Shown here piece by piece: positions 35,801 through 50,800 of a DNA stretch of 54,270 bases; positions within the stretch are counted from its first letter, which is position 1; each line of letters starts with the position of its first letter. A program made the position numbers and the translations under genes. This stretch comes from Echinococcus granulosus (lineage: Eukaryota > Platyhelminthes > Cestoda > Cyclophyllidea > Taeniidae). Location: contig NW_020170446.1 in NCBI RefSeq assembly GCF_000524195.1, forward strand, positions 144,653-198,922. The letters run 5' to 3'. The notes below the pieces were generated by a model. It was given only the letters and a program-made list of their open reading frames with translations, did no database searches and was not told the origin of the DNA.

Positions 35801-38800
35801 ATATCAGTTTCTTAAGGAGTCTTATTTGTGGTTCTTGCTTGCGTGATTACCGAAATTCGACGCGGTTTCGCTAGCCATTCCGTTGTATCCTCTCACAGAT
35901 TCAGACACTTACAATAGATACCTTCTTCTTGTGGCACTGCGGCCAGTGTTTAATCGTCTACATCAGCATTGCTCTTTAGCAACTTTGCTATACCTGTTGC
36001 GCCAGAATGGTCTCTGAGGAAATTGGAAAACGTACGAGTTTAAAGTGGCCATTATTATCACCACCCTGTAGAATGACCGGACGATTCGTAGCATAAGCGA
36101 AATCCAGACCACAAGAGCCCTAAAATTGCTTGCTTATTTCAGTATTTAATTAAAATAATCTTATTTTGTTAAATTACTCGATTGACTCTCTCCCCACTCC
36201 AGGCATGGCGCCCAACAATAAATTGTCTAAGCCAACTTCTTTTAAATCGGAAGACACTGGTTCGGAGTCTTCTTGAATCGACAGAGTTGCTGAATATCCC
36301 TGCACCAAACCCACCCCTAGTGGAGGGCTGCTCCCAGTCAGACATGGAAGAACGCACGGAGGAGTTTCGGCAGACTGCAGGTTTCATCTTCTTGGAAAAC
36401 ATTTGCCGCATCATGGCTCTCGATGTCGACTACTACTGCACCTCGGCCAGTGTGATTCCCGTCAACGAGAAAAACGTACGGACTTGTTTATGTTCTTTCA
36501 ATGGGTTTTTACAGTCTCGTTACTTTTTGATCATTAAAAGCTATGAAGGAACTGGTAAAGTGTGCTGTAAGGGGAAGATCGCCCCGGTATTGGTATCAGT
36601 AGCATATTCTAAAAGTTGTTCGTAATCGATATTTCACCCCAGCATAACCTTGAAACGAATTTATTCTTTTTAGAGTGTATTTGTCACTTGGTCGCCGACA
36701 AGACAGTGTCCAATGGAGCTGGAGATAATTGAGTCACACCTAGTCCTACTTTCTCGAATTCCTCGACGTTTTGTCGCAGCCAGTAGTTGCAGTAGTGGCT
36801 CTTGGTGGGACCATCTTCTTAACACATGGTTCACTTGTGACGCTAATGGGGTATACAGTCTGCCAAGTATTGTTCCTCTCACATCCTCTTCCACCGATGT
36901 CATGCATACGAAGTGCGGCCTTGTCAGTCTCAGTGCGTCCAACAAGTTCTCTTTATCTCCAGAACTGCGATCGGCTTTCCTCGTCAGTGGCTTGCCGCAA
37001 CTCGCGTCTGCTGGTGAGACTCACTAGGTCCTCAGTCTCATCGCGGCTTCATTTATAAATTATATGACTTCCGTCTTTCCGTCCTTTAGCCCTCTCCGAT
37101 ATCACACAGGAGGAACTGCTTCAGGTTATCTGCAACACGCCTGCATTACTCCTCGATGGGAACATGGCTACGTGTCTTATTGACTGTGCCACAAAACTCC
37201 AAGTCAAGCCCTCAACACCAAAGCAGACGCTCGCTTTTGAGAAACTCAAGACACGAGCCAAGGTTGGTATTGAATCATTCGATTTATTTGCGCCTTCAAA
37301 TTTTCCCTCGTTTTTATAAGCACTGGCCTAGGCGTTCTCCATGGTCACTCTTCTGCGTAGTCTGGCACAAGGTAGTCAGTAGTTTGAAAACCATAGCGAG
37401 CCAGAAAGGAAGGTCCCGCATAGATCCAAGCGTCGGTGATGCACTTTGTAGATTCGTATACTTCAACAGTTTCGTTCTCTTTTTGAACTATGTTGTGGGG
37501 ATTCACTAGTTTGAAATTGTTCAAGGCAAGTCGATGATCCGCAGCAAGTACAATTTGTGTACTAGTCTCTAGGAGTCCGCTTCTCCCTACAACTTTGCCC
37601 TCATTTCAGTGCTGCTAAGTCGTACATCTATGCTCCATTCACTTACTAGGCGTGTGATGATATCACTCCTTCGCGTAATTAAAATATCTTCTAATAAGTA
37701 CTCTAGAGGCCTCATAATGTACGTTTTCATAGTGTTTACGTCTGAAGTTGCTTTAGTTGTTGATTGCCTTATATCAGCACGCAAGATTTGAATGATTATC
37801 AAAAGTAGACTCGAAGTTTCTGCCATTTGCAGTTGATGTTTTCCATCAGTGACGGCTAGCCATTGATATCTTGATTGTTTGCTTAGATCAGGGTTTTCTA
37901 CCGCTGTCGCCAATGTAACATCCAACTTCTTTCCGAGGAAGTTATAGTATGTGCAGTTCTGGTTAGAGTTTTTCATAAATACACTGAAGAACTGAAATGA
38001 TTTGAATGAAAGACTACTACGTGGACGTTCAGTCCTTAACCTCATTGCATTTCCTGGTTTAATTATAGCATCCGATCGTAACAGAATATAGCGGTCCTAT
38101 TCTAACCACATCCCGAATTTTCGTCAGTTCGAACGTGGTTGCACCTCCAGTTCTAACTCCCAGAAAGCCCATCTATACACCTATTTCCCCGGCGACTCCC
38201 AAAGGTATGACCGTTCGCCCTTCTCCCATGTCTTCACCGGTAATTAAACAACCGGCATTTGTCTTAGCCGAGACCGCTGGAACATCGGTATCCAAGCCAC
38301 CAATGTCTGCTGATACGCGCGAACCCCCTGGCGGCTCCAAGAATCTATGGAGAACATTCTTTTCAAGGTTAACAGAGGCTGCAGGTGACTTCGTGTCGCA
38401 ATCTGAGCTGTTCTGCTACACCCTAGCACGAGTCAATAGCTCCCTCATTGTGAGGAATCGATGGATGCAGGATCTGGTTAATGTATGTCTCTCTTCAAGT
38501 ATCCCTTCAAACTTGAGACCCCAACCTCATTTTGCTTCACTTATTTTTAGGAGTTGCAGATGGCGCATAGTTCGTTGAAAAGGGGGAGAGCAGTTTCCAC
38601 TGCAGCACCGCTGGTGGATGTTCTCAAGAGTCTTCCAAATTTGACCTCTGTAACGTACGCCTACTCTCTCATCCGGTCCTGTCTTGCCTCAGGACTCTCC
38701 TCTTCTGATCCAAAGGTATGGCAGCTCTTTGAAATTAGCTTTGGCTTACAGTGAGAAACATCTATTCACTTCAGTTTATTGCCCTTATGTTTTTTTTTTA

Positions 38801-41800
38801 TACTTTTAAATTCTCACTCCTATTTGTCGGCCAAACCATAACTACCCCTAATGCCATATGAAATCTCTTTTTCACCATCAATCTTTTGCCTTTGCAATTG
38901 CATTACAGACAGCCAGTCGTTATCAGAAGTCGACGGAGTTCTGCATTAATGAATTTGAGAAAATTACATTTCATCCCCTCCTCTTGGAGCGTCTTCTTTT
39001 GAAGCCCCTTCGGTCGCTCATTGCCAAAAGGGTGGAAGAACAGGGAACCAAATCACGGGAGGATGCGACTTCTGAGGCTCTTCCACTTACATTTGATCAA
39101 CTTGAATTGAGGTACCCTTTGCCTAATCCAGTTTATTTAGGCAACCCTTTTGAGTATTCCTGTTTACTTGCTGCCTAAACTGCATTGCCTCTGCAAGCTG
39201 ACAACGACTGAGTGACGACAAGTGAATAGCAGCTCATTTGTTGATCCAGGTGATGTCACATTGTTCCATCGTCAGCCATGTTGAGCATGCTTAGTAGCGG
39301 TCATTTTACATGACGATCTGCTAGTATTTTCATCACTACGCTTTCTTGGCACAATGCTTCTATTATCCAATTATCCATCGCCAGAAACAAATCAACTAAG
39401 CAATTCTGTTCTGGGTGGTGCTTTGTGCTATCGCAAGTGGTATTGCTCTATCCTTCAAGTGTTGTTATTCCAATTTGACAAGAAGCTAACTTCTGAAATT
39501 TTACAACCGACTTAAACTTGGTCTACAAAGCAGACAAACTCGATTTGCATCCATTAGATCGAATCAGCACCTTAAGTTATTGAAGGTGGAAGGCGGACTA
39601 CAGTGAAGGGTACCGTGCCGAGAGACGGATATGCCATGAAACGTCGCTTGCACCTTGTAGGCAGCTATTATTTATGGGGAGGCATTGAACCGATTTATGC
39701 TGAAATTCGCACTAGCTTTTTCGGCTATCTGTTAGATTTATCTAGGGATTACCACAAGAACCTGGTCTAGAACAAATCATATGTTCATCTCTTTTGTCGA
39801 AATATTTGTGCAAAAATAATGTTTGTTTAGTACCGATAAGCGGATCATGCTGGTTTACCTCCCTCTTTTTGCTTCATGCCTGCCATCTGTTTGGGCTCTT
39901 CCCAGCCGCTTGTGACATTGGAATACATTAAATGGACTCACTGCTTAATTTTTCATACTAATAACGGGGGTGTTTCTTACACATAAACTTTCTTGAAAAG
40001 CCACTGTGTGCTATTATTCACCTAAAGATGGAGTACTTAATGAAGTTTACATATTTTTAGGCCATTGGAACAGCAGATGGAGGCCCTGACCCTCTACGGC
40101 GTCTCCTTCGCCCTCCTCTCAGCCGGCGACTCGACAGATGCAGCATGGGCTCTTGTTCGACGTCTTATCCTGGCGAAAATCGGCAGTGATGTTGACATTG
40201 AGGAGAAGGAGGATCATATGAAGAAGCGGCGCTACCTGCTGGAGGAACTGGTCCACAACACCAGTCCGACCATTCTACGAGTTTGCCTTCGCAATGTTTT
40301 GCGAGAGGATGTTAGGCAGCTTCAGTAAGTTACGTCTTTGTTCTGCTTTATGTCCCATTTTGGGCGCATTTCACTTCTCAAGCCATCCATGGAGGCAGCA
40401 TGGAGCGCACAATTCTGAAACTAGCCTTGCTTTAACCACATAAAGGGGTTGAGAGACTGGTGATGTGGACGGCATAATTGAAAAAATGGGTATTTAGAGC
40501 AAGGGTAGAGGTAAAGAGACAGACCGGTGGAAATTGTTTGTGACCTGACTCCCAAAGGCATCGTGACCACGAGTTTGGTGCCAGTCACCCTCGGCCGGTT
40601 ACCTCTTTATTTGGCATAGATCGATGAGTTACATTTTTTGTGATAACTCAGCAAAGGGATATTTGAACTTATGGAGGTAGCAAAAATTAGTCGTCATTGT
40701 AAGTAACTCAGTTATTGGGGTACAGACAGGCCATGAGAATATCAGAGTCACTTTTTCTCGATTTAATTATACATCGCATGGCAGTTGAGAAGATGTAATG
40801 TTTGGTTTCACTAAGTTGGAGTGTCGATTTCATCCGTCACGTTCAGCTTTGACGGTTGTAGCTTTTTGTGTTGTGGAAATGGTGTAGATTTGCCTTTGGA
40901 AATTTGCTCCTTTTATACTTCCAGCTTTGCTGTAGGAACTAATTGAGAGAACGTTTGGGTGTTGAAGTGGCTAGAATGCGAGTAACCAATAAACGTACAT
41001 CCAATAAATTCATTTGTATTGAAAATTATCTTTGTTGTAGGTGGTCTCTGAAGTGAACTATTTTCGACCATGTCCAAATGCCTAATCGCAGTAATTTATG
41101 GGTTTGTAAGATGGTTTCGGCTGATATAACATTTGTGTTGCCAGTTTTTCCCATCTTAGAGACCCTTCACCAGTGTTATTTTTAGATGCGACTTCGGATT
41201 TGCTGCTACCTTTCACTTTGTTCTTTTTGGATCACATTTTTGCGGTAGCTAACAAAATGTCCCCAATTTCGTACTGGAAAGTAGATTCAATCTCCATAGC
41301 AAGCCGGCTTACCAAATCAGAGGGATACAGTGGGAGCGGATGATCCTCAAAGTTTATGCTTGAGGCATCAGAAAAGTTTACGTTGATTACTCTAATTCAG
41401 TAAAATTTGACCTTTTGAATAACTGATTGAACGAATAAGTGTGGAAATAGGAACTCCGCCTTCCGTTAAACCATGTCAAAGGATTGATTATGAGCTCCTT
41501 TTGTCGGTTGTTGGTTAAATTTTCTAAATCTTCATTTAAAAGGTCCATTTCACCTGTTGGGTGGGCTAGTCTCTGCCCAAGTTATCTGTGCAACAATGTC
41601 AAGGTGTGCCGGCTTGCATATTAGTGGCTTGAGTAGAGAATGTACCCCCAAAGTGTAGGCTCCGTAGCAGTTGGTGTAGATTTTTCCCTTTCTTCCTTTA
41701 AGCGTTGTTTTCGTCACTTCACTTGGTAACCATTCTGCTTCAACCATTACAACGTAGTCGGCGCTTTAAAAGCAACCCACGATTTAGAAACGGCAATTAT

Positions 41801-44800
41801 TGCATGGTCATATAGGCAAGAGGGCACTTGATCCCGTCGAGTCTGCTGTACTTGGACTTCTATCATGGTTACGAGATGTATTATGGAGGGGAAAGTCATT
41901 CTCTGCTTACGCACTACTCAAGCCAAGACAGCGGTCTAAAAGTACGTTTCATTAAGCCATCGCTGCTTTTGAATACATCCATTCAAAAACAGGTATAGTT
42001 AATAAAAGGTAAGGAAGAACTACCATTAGTTTTTTGTAATTCATATATTTCCGTAAAAGTGTCTTGGGCACCTTCTTGTGGACCTGTTCAAGACGTTGAC
42101 CTGGTGCCACTTCAGGTGTTGTCTTTTTGCATAAAACAAAGCGGATTTGATCATCAAACGTGAACGTGGCTTTGCTAACCATTCTTTAGAGCGTCTGTAA
42201 ATTTAGCCATTTACAGTAGATGTCTTCCCTCTGTGACGCTGAGGCTTGAACATTACCCGAAGAAATGAGGGCATTTGTCTTTTTAGATCGGATTTGTTTA
42301 TCGCTGTTACCAATGTGATGGCCCAAGTTTCCCTGGGGTCATAATAATCCATACCAGCATAGAATATGGTTGACTCATAACATACCGAAAAGTGTAGAGT
42401 CCACGTAGTTGTCAAATCGCATCAGGTCCTAAGTACTGTTTCGGTTTAATTATGAGGCATCGTCCTGATGTTTTTGCTTGTCCGGCTTTCCATTCGGTCA
42501 ATGTAACCATTTTTTCGCCCTTAGTTGAATATTACGAAAATAGACAGATGAATAGAGCTATTTTAGAATCAAAACATTTGCTTTTTTTACCAGTAACGCG
42601 GCTGCTTTATATTTAAACCCTCACCACCCCTCAGCCTGAATGCTATGCAGCAAAATATACCAGAATAGAAGACACACTCACTCGCACACGTTGTTCCAAG
42701 ACACTTTTATTAGCATTGATAATATTTTTGATTTCTCGGTTGTTAACGTTACCGAAATGCCTCCAAGAAGTGGTGACCCAAACCTATGGGGTCTGGAGAA
42801 CCCAAGTAGTTAAATGTACAATTGAATCAAATATCGCTCTGTTACAGTTCAACCTTCTCACTGGACCTTTTCTCGAGTGTCCTCAATCTGCCCGTATTCT
42901 CCTCTTCAATGCCCTTTGTTGAACCCCACGAGAGACCTGATCCCGGATGTCTCTACTCCCTCCTCCATCGATTAGAAAGCCCCACTGAGGGAATGCGTCT
43001 CATCGCGCATGTCTGCGTTGAGGCTTCTAAGGTTCCATCTGTGAGTAAAATATTTCACTTTTTTCTTACAGATTAAACATAGCTTTGTTTTGTGCCCTCT
43101 TCAAGTGGGATGCATATCTGCCGTTCTTTCGCTGCTTTTGTGGTGCAGAAAAGCACAAAGCCTCCTACAAGCAATCCAACATTTATCTTCACGTTTCAAA
43201 CAGTATTTATCTAAAGCGTGTTTAATCACTTGACTTAGATGTGTGCTTTGTTACGTCTCGGTTCATTTCTAGGCGTTTCCAACCTCTAGTACTCACGCTT
43301 AGGGAAGCAACCTATACTACGCATGCTTACTCAAATCTCATCGAAGTTATGGGAAGAGCGTTTATTAGCAAACAGAAGAAAAGTTGTCTTTGATAAATGT
43401 TTATTTGGTTCACTTAATTTTCGCTTAAAGGCGTCATTTGGACCTTGGAGAGGTATCATCAGATGAATACAAAGGATAAGGGTGAGACCATTGCTAACGC
43501 ACTCGAAAGTGTCCTGCCACTGTTTAAGAACCACGCTTATGTTTTATTAAATTGCTTCTATTATTCTCAGTCTTTCATTTCTAGTCCCTCCGTGATCAAT
43601 CTCTCGTCGCCCGTGCTCCCCTCCTTGATATGGCCTTTCAGAGCTCGCTCCAGCCTTGTCTTCATTATATCGAGTACCTAGCAGGCTTCCTCGATCCTCC
43701 CACCTCCCTGCCTCCCGACCTGTTGGCTACTTTTCCAGATGCCTCTAGCATTGCACGGCGTCTTCTACTCTGCCTCTATCTCCGAAGACCGGGCCTTCTC
43801 TACGCTCTGAAGAGCTCCGTCGCTCGAAGCTTTCTTCGAACCCCGTCAGCCAGTGAGAGCATTCCCGAGTGCTTTGAACAGAAGGAGGTGCGTCTATCAA
43901 TTTATAGGGGCATTAAATAAGTTGTAGATGGTCAGTGAAGCCTATGGTGGTAGCTAATGTAGGATATTCTGCCATGCCTGCTACCAGGATCAAGTGTCAC
44001 AAATGTGTGACATTTGTTCCTTATCAGTTTATCCTAGTTTGTAACAAACAACGTTGAATGCACATTGATTGAGTCGCTTTTTAAAAAAAAACAGCTGTGA
44101 GATATTCTTGCTCTGAAAGGGAGAAAAAGTCCTGTGGAGCTGTTAAGTTGCTCAGAAAAGTTATCAAATGGTATTATTAGTAGAGATGGTAATGCAGCTG
44201 GACTTTGGCGGTCGACTTGCCTCTGTTGCAGACTGCCAGAAAATTTGTTAAGCAACAGGATTGGTTATTTTTAATGGCGATCCACCATAAGAATGGACTT
44301 TCTCTGTCTGCTTGTCAATCACACAATAAAATCCACAGATTTGAATTCATTTCTTTTGTTAGTAACATCTCTTACTGGTGGATTTGTTGGCTCCAGTGCT
44401 TGTTTTGCGGGGACATTGAAATTAAATAGGAACTTTTGAGTTCATGAAAGAATGACATAAATTTCTAGGGGTGCAAACTGCTTCTCTTCCCCAGCGTGGT
44501 CCATTGCTATGTCCATACACTTTTCCGGGAGCTGCACCAATACCTGATAGCTTTCATCCATAAAGGCTTGTCTGAACGACCTAACCACCTAACAATACCT
44601 AGTGCACGCTAACTCTGAAAATGCAAGTGTTCGTGTATGGCTTTGTTCACCATCGCCACGGAACAATTCGATGACAATTTACACGCCGATTGTTGGGGCA
44701 GGGGTTGAATGCCCGGAGGAATGACTGCTGCGGCTGTACCCTAGGGATGTACGACAGTTGCACGATTCAAATGTCCTGCCTTGAGTGGTTAAGCTAGCCA

Positions 44801-47800
44801 TCTCATGAAACAAAAAGACCCCCATTTACTATCCGAAGGATTGTCTTTTTACTGTTGAGCCGTCTCGAATTCGATGCAGATGGTGTCTTTTAAGCCCTTC
44901 CCCTGTTTCATTACTGCTCTGTGGAGAATGCATTTACTCAGTGTGAATAAAACTGTCGTATATTGTAGCCGGGTGGAGGAATACTAAATCATTTATTGTA
45001 CGTGCTTGAAATAGGAGGCGGAGCTTCAAAGCTTCAGCATTTATATGGCCTAAGGCCAATTTCCTTGCCTTTGCGTTGGTTCATTTGCCGTTATTTTATG
45101 TTCATAATTTGTAATAAATTCCACTAACAAATCTGTTCTATATCTGTTTCGAATCTTTCCATAATTTAAAAACTAATGCTGCAATTGCGTGCGGAGTTTT
45201 TTTGTACAGCTGAAAGTGATTAGCATGCCTTTCCAAGCTCTACAGCCCTCTTGCAGCTGGTATTTTTAGCAAATAATTTTCAAAGATTCGGTGCTCACAT
45301 AAGCGACAAGCCAGTTGCGCATGTCCTCTGACCCGTAAACGGCTATCGCACAGTAAGTGAACAAATACGGTTAAACTAGGTTTCATGAGCAATGTCACTC
45401 GCTCTTTGCCTCACCGTCTTTGTACTTACAAAAAAGGTAAATGAGGTAGTATTTTAGCAATGAAACCTCCTATTTGCCTTCACTTTGTGGGAAGACCTTT
45501 CGCATCTAAATGACACAATTAATGGTTTTGAAAGTAATGTTCCTTTTTAGGATGCAAACTCCTCGCATTTTTTAAATTTCCCTTTCACTTCTTCATTACG
45601 AAGCAAATAGCGGTAGAGTTTACTTTAGTAACTCCCCTTGTAGACGCTTGCATAATGTGCGCAATGGTTTATATTCATTCATCGCAAAGCATCGAGAGAA
45701 GAGGTTTACTCCATCGGCACGTTATTTTTTACTTCGGTTTCCATTATTTCTCCTGTTTTAAATCTAACTTTATACGTTAAAGTGTTGGTAGAATCTGATA
45801 GACGCGATAAGGGTTTGATTGCCAAAGGTGGCTTCTTGCCAAAATGACTCGACGGTACCCAAGGGTGACAGCACGAAGCATCGCCCAGAATCAAATGGTC
45901 TAGTTGACGTGAATCTGGGGGTAAATCCCTCGGGAATGCACACATCACTATGAGGAAGAGTTCTGTGTCACTAGAGTTTAAAATGCTAGGAGACCGCTAT
46001 CATTGATGCCTAATATGAATAATGGTGGGAAAATATGATGTTACCCGGATCAACTGACAAGAGAACGTCGTGCAGGATAAAACGCTAGTTAAATAGGTTT
46101 CCCTCACATTCCGTGCATAAATAGGTAGCGGATAAGACCTCAATTACTACCAACTTACTGTTCTTCACCTCTTTTGGGTACATTTCTAGGACGCGCCATG
46201 CATATTGAGAGCGTTTGTTGGCTGGCTGACCTGTGATATGAGGCGGGTCTTGTACTTTTGCTTTGCAAGGTTTGTTAAACAAAAAACGCACCTCTTTTTG
46301 TCCTCAGGCAACCCACGCCCTATCCACCTAACATTTGAGGCAAGTACTAGGCCAGCCGCATAAGAATACACCGGCTTTTTGGGCGTAATAAGCTACTAAC
46401 GAAATTGCTGACGGAGAGCTGTTTACCTCACAACGGCCAGACAACTACCGTAGCGATTTGAATGCTCAATACAATTGAAACGTTGACCAGTTTTTTGGCA
46501 CCTTATTTTGGTGCTAGCATCAATCAGTCACGTGATCACTTAGGGCATTGATAGTAATTATTTGGGAAGTAAAGACAGCTGGAGCTGGATGTTCTTTTTT
46601 GTTTCTAAGGTCAGGGTCTTTTCCTAAAAGTGCACTTCCCTAGTCTGTGTGATAAATTTTGTCGGTAAACATTTCAACGGATAAAACTTTTGGAAAATCT
46701 CTGTGGTTATTTAATTTTTACAGTGAGAAATGGTACAAAACTGGTTTGGTTGCATTATGTGCACTGTCGAGCACCAATGCACAGGGGAATCATAAAAGTG
46801 TCACTTTTGGCCAGAATCGAGGTGAAACGAGTTTGGTTTGAAAATGGCATCAGTTGTGCCGTTTGTTCCTCTTTCGATACTATCCGCAAATCATCCTGTT
46901 AAAATAAGGCAAACTACGTCGTGTGCATTAGAAAATGGAAATCATTTATATGCACATAAAGGTAGGGAGTTAAAATCGTCCATTACTTTGATTGTCCTCA
47001 CTTTAATGTTACTTTATTGGCAATATCGTAAAAATCGTGACTTATTGCTCGGCAAAAACGCTAACTTGCCTATTGAACTTTGAGTTTAACCTACAAGCCA
47101 TTGTGTAGGTGGATCGCCTGGGTCCCGGTTTCCTTATCTGCCTGTCGGCTAGTTCGGACGTGATGCGCGAGATCTCAGCCCTTTCCAGCCTCGCTCTGGC
47201 CATCCATCATCCTCGTCTCTGCCTCCGTCTCCTCCCCTTGATCGCGAGCCTCTCCCAAGGCCGTCTGGACACCTCCTTATCCACATCGAGTACCAGCAGT
47301 GGTGGTTCCTCGGCCACGGGGACTCTTCCCTGGGGCAAATTTGTCGCCCGTCATCATATCGACTTTTACGCGGGGCTGCTGCGATTCATGGAGGTTCTAG
47401 CATTCCCTGGAAAGTGTGATGAACCCAACGGGGTTCTTTTCTCGCCTGAGGCTGAGCATTACAGGTGAGTGGGGTTGTACTGCAAAAATGTATTTCCAGT
47501 CTTGGCGTGGTTGTTTCCAGTATTTCTTTTTCAATAATACTGTTTTGTGAAGTCGCCATTACAACTTTGACAGACATTATTAGCATCAAATATTGCTTGC
47601 CCCTTGACGTAGCTGTGTAGTTTTGCTCCGTAGCTTTATCACCCATATATTTGCCTATCCAAACGTGATTCCATCATCACCGAATCGTCTACGACACCTT
47701 CAGTCCCCATTTCATCTACATTCTTTTGTCCTTGTAGTTATCTCACCACGTCCTTTGAAGGGCTGTAATTTTGCGATTTGCAATAACCCAAGTACCTTTT

Positions 47801-50800
47801 TCATGATCTTTGTGCGTCCATACACTGCAACACAATCGTCCACGAATTATTTGCACGTATATTTTTCACTCCGGATGTTCGTACACCTAGTTGATTGCAC
47901 CACGTCCGGTTTCGATTTAAAGCTGCTTTTGTCATTATTTACGAAAACAAGATGTTGTTTGTCTAAAAGAACGATATTTAGTGTTCAGTTTATTTAAAGA
48001 AATGTTATTATTTTTATCATAAACCAGAACTGAGAGACTTAGCAGAACTATGGGGTTGTTCAAACCTTAGCTTACTCCACTCCTGGTCATCATCCAGAAC
48101 AGTCGATTTGATTGGCTGGGATGAGGTGACGCAGTTTTGGTATCCCTTCCACCGTGAACCTATGTAGACTTGATCACCCACTGCAGGCGCCTTCCTTCTT
48201 TGATGGTTCAGAGCAGTTTCAAGCCAGTGGAAGTAAGACTATTGTTTGCACCTTTGAATGGTTCATTTACATAACCACAATTGTGATGTTGGGAGACTTG
48301 CGACAACTATGAAATGGGGTCGATGTAGTCGGTATCAAATCAATCATGGAAGCAGCTCTTTGACATCCTAATGCACTTTCGCTCCACCAATGGCCATTGT
48401 ACGCAGTCTGAGACGAGAGTGATTTTGACAGCCCTTTCGCTGTGAATACCCTCTGATTCACCCATTCACAACGGGTCCAGTTCCTCCGACATTTAAGTTT
48501 AATATTCTCAGCTCTGTGGACAGTGACGTTAGTAATAGTCCTAACTCGTACTCTAGTTATTTTCTTTGATTTTTCCAGATATAGCATCGACGAGATTCTC
48601 TCCAGCTTGATCCATGCAGCCGCCAGCTACCCGAACCACGCAGCGAAAATGGCAGGCGGATTTGCCCGCCGCCTGGCGAGGCTGTTGCTAGCCTATGCGA
48701 GCGCAGCGGGATGGGCGCGCACTGAGGATGGCCTCTTCGGTGACAGCAACGGAGGCAGCAATGGAACCCGTCGAACGCGGGCAGAGTTGGCATGGCTGGC
48801 GGGCGCGATGCACGAATTCGCTCCGCTGGCAACAGAGTGTGCGCTGTCCCTTCCTCTCTCCATTCTTCGTCCTTCGCCTACCGCGTCTCCACCAAACGTA
48901 TCCCCAAAACACGGTAGTCTTGCTACCTCCCTCCAACCCTTCATTCAGCGTCTACGAAATCCTTCTAATCCTACAGGTTTGTACCCTTTGAACTATCCTT
49001 TCTTGACCTGGGTAAAGCCACAAATGAACTTACGAGACTTGGTCGCTGCGTAACGCTCGATTGAGTAGTTGTTATGAATGAGTAAAGATTCCTTAGCTAA
49101 AATTATGCTAACTCGCTAATTTTTATGTGCTCTTGTCTTTCGCTTTTGGCCTTTTGCTCTTATCACTCGGATATTCTTAAGCGAGCAGTATGAAGATGGG
49201 TTAGAGCTGAGTAGATTTATCGTCTGAAATCGTGTGTGTCGAATATCGCGGTCAGATGATCTATCCTAGTAAAACTTAGTTTCACCAGTTCTACTGGTTA
49301 AGTTGGAAAATCGCCTCCTTCTCTGAGCTACGTAGTGGGCTTGGACGGGTACTGAATGTAGTGATGAATTGATATTTTCCATTCGCTGTCTACCAAGGTG
49401 TAGGGTAGTCACAACTGTGTGCAGGTTCGTGTCCTCACAATCCTTGCTTCTTGATTCGATTGGCGTGGTACCCTTAAATAATTAACCCAAATGTCTGGAT
49501 TAAGTGAGTTGATCAACTAACTGAATAGTGTATGCTAGGTACGCTTGGTCACACTATCCTCATGCATCTCATGGATTTGTACTTTATTATCTGATCAGAA
49601 TAAAAAATGGAGTAGGGCTTAGTGATGTGAAAGCGTTCACCGTGTGCGCTTCCCTTCCTTTGTGTAATAAGAATGTAGGCAAAGCAAATGCTAGAGCACC
49701 TTAACGATCACGGTTTTGTTTGGACGTCCATTTAGCCACATCTTTCAATGAAGTAAATACTATCACAAATAATCGCGGGGCGAAAAAGTTTGTGCGATTT
49801 TAGGTTTAGCTCTCTGGGTAGATAGATATATGCTGGCATGCTCTGTACTACTTTTACTTTGAATCCCTCACATGCAGTAGCAGTGTTGTAAAAGTTAGCT
49901 TCTTGCCAAAATGGATCGACAGTACTTGGATGCGATAGCAGAAAAGCACCGTCCAAAATCGACGATTGGTCCCTCACGTCAAGAAAGAGTTCTGTGTCAC
50001 TGGGATTGAAAACGCTGGGAGATTGACGTGTAAAATGATTACTATAAGTCATGTTTAACATGAATAATGACGAAATAATGTAATGTCACCTGATGTAGGC
50101 TAAAAAGATGGGCAAATGGGTTCGACTCACATCCCATACATCAACAGATGATTGACGAAAGCTCCAAAGACTGTCATTATGTTGTTTTTCACTCTTTACC
50201 TGTATGTCTAAGATGCACCATGCTTTTTTGGCGTTTTTACTGGCTGACTGCCTGACCGACTCGAAATGAAAAATATCCTTTATGCTTTTTTATTCAAGTG
50301 TTATTTAGGCAAAAAAAAAAACAAACTTGGACACTCCAAAGAATTCACCCACCGCAAACGTCAAAGGGACCCACCACTTCATTGTTAGAAGTATACGCCT
50401 TGTAGGTGTGTGTGTGCGTGTGGTCTACTGCAGACGTAATTATTCACTAAGATTATTTTCCTCACTGAAGACCAAAAAATCATGGCTGGGGTGTATCTAG
50501 TCAGTGAACCTCACCATTAATTTAAATACATTGCGAGACTCCATGCCAAACTTGCTCGTGAGGAGGTCCTAAGGCACATATTATTTGAGATGGGAGGTTT
50601 GTGCTGTGTTATTCTGATCTTCTTTCTCCGTTTCCTTCTGATAATATTTATCCAAGTGACTATTGCCTTTTTGACATTACCGACGGAAACCCACTTTATA
50701 TGCAGAGTAGATGTTTGATAGTTGAGGAATAAAGTTGGGATGGTCACGAGGTGGCTTCTAGAGACAAATTGTTTTATAAAGGCCGCCGAAGGCCTTTCAC

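Noticed and set aside
46838..47083. Plus-strand 81-codon frame with a hydrophobic segment, just before an INTS1 exon
   Set aside because: Ends before the acceptor at 47108, is not in phase with the exon and has no homology I recognise; treated as intron.
48557..48944. Three overlapping minus-strand frames of 80-90 codons
   Set aside because: They lie exactly opposite INTS1 exon 48579-48976, which is GC-rich with few stops on either strand; the plus-strand frame matches phases on both sides.
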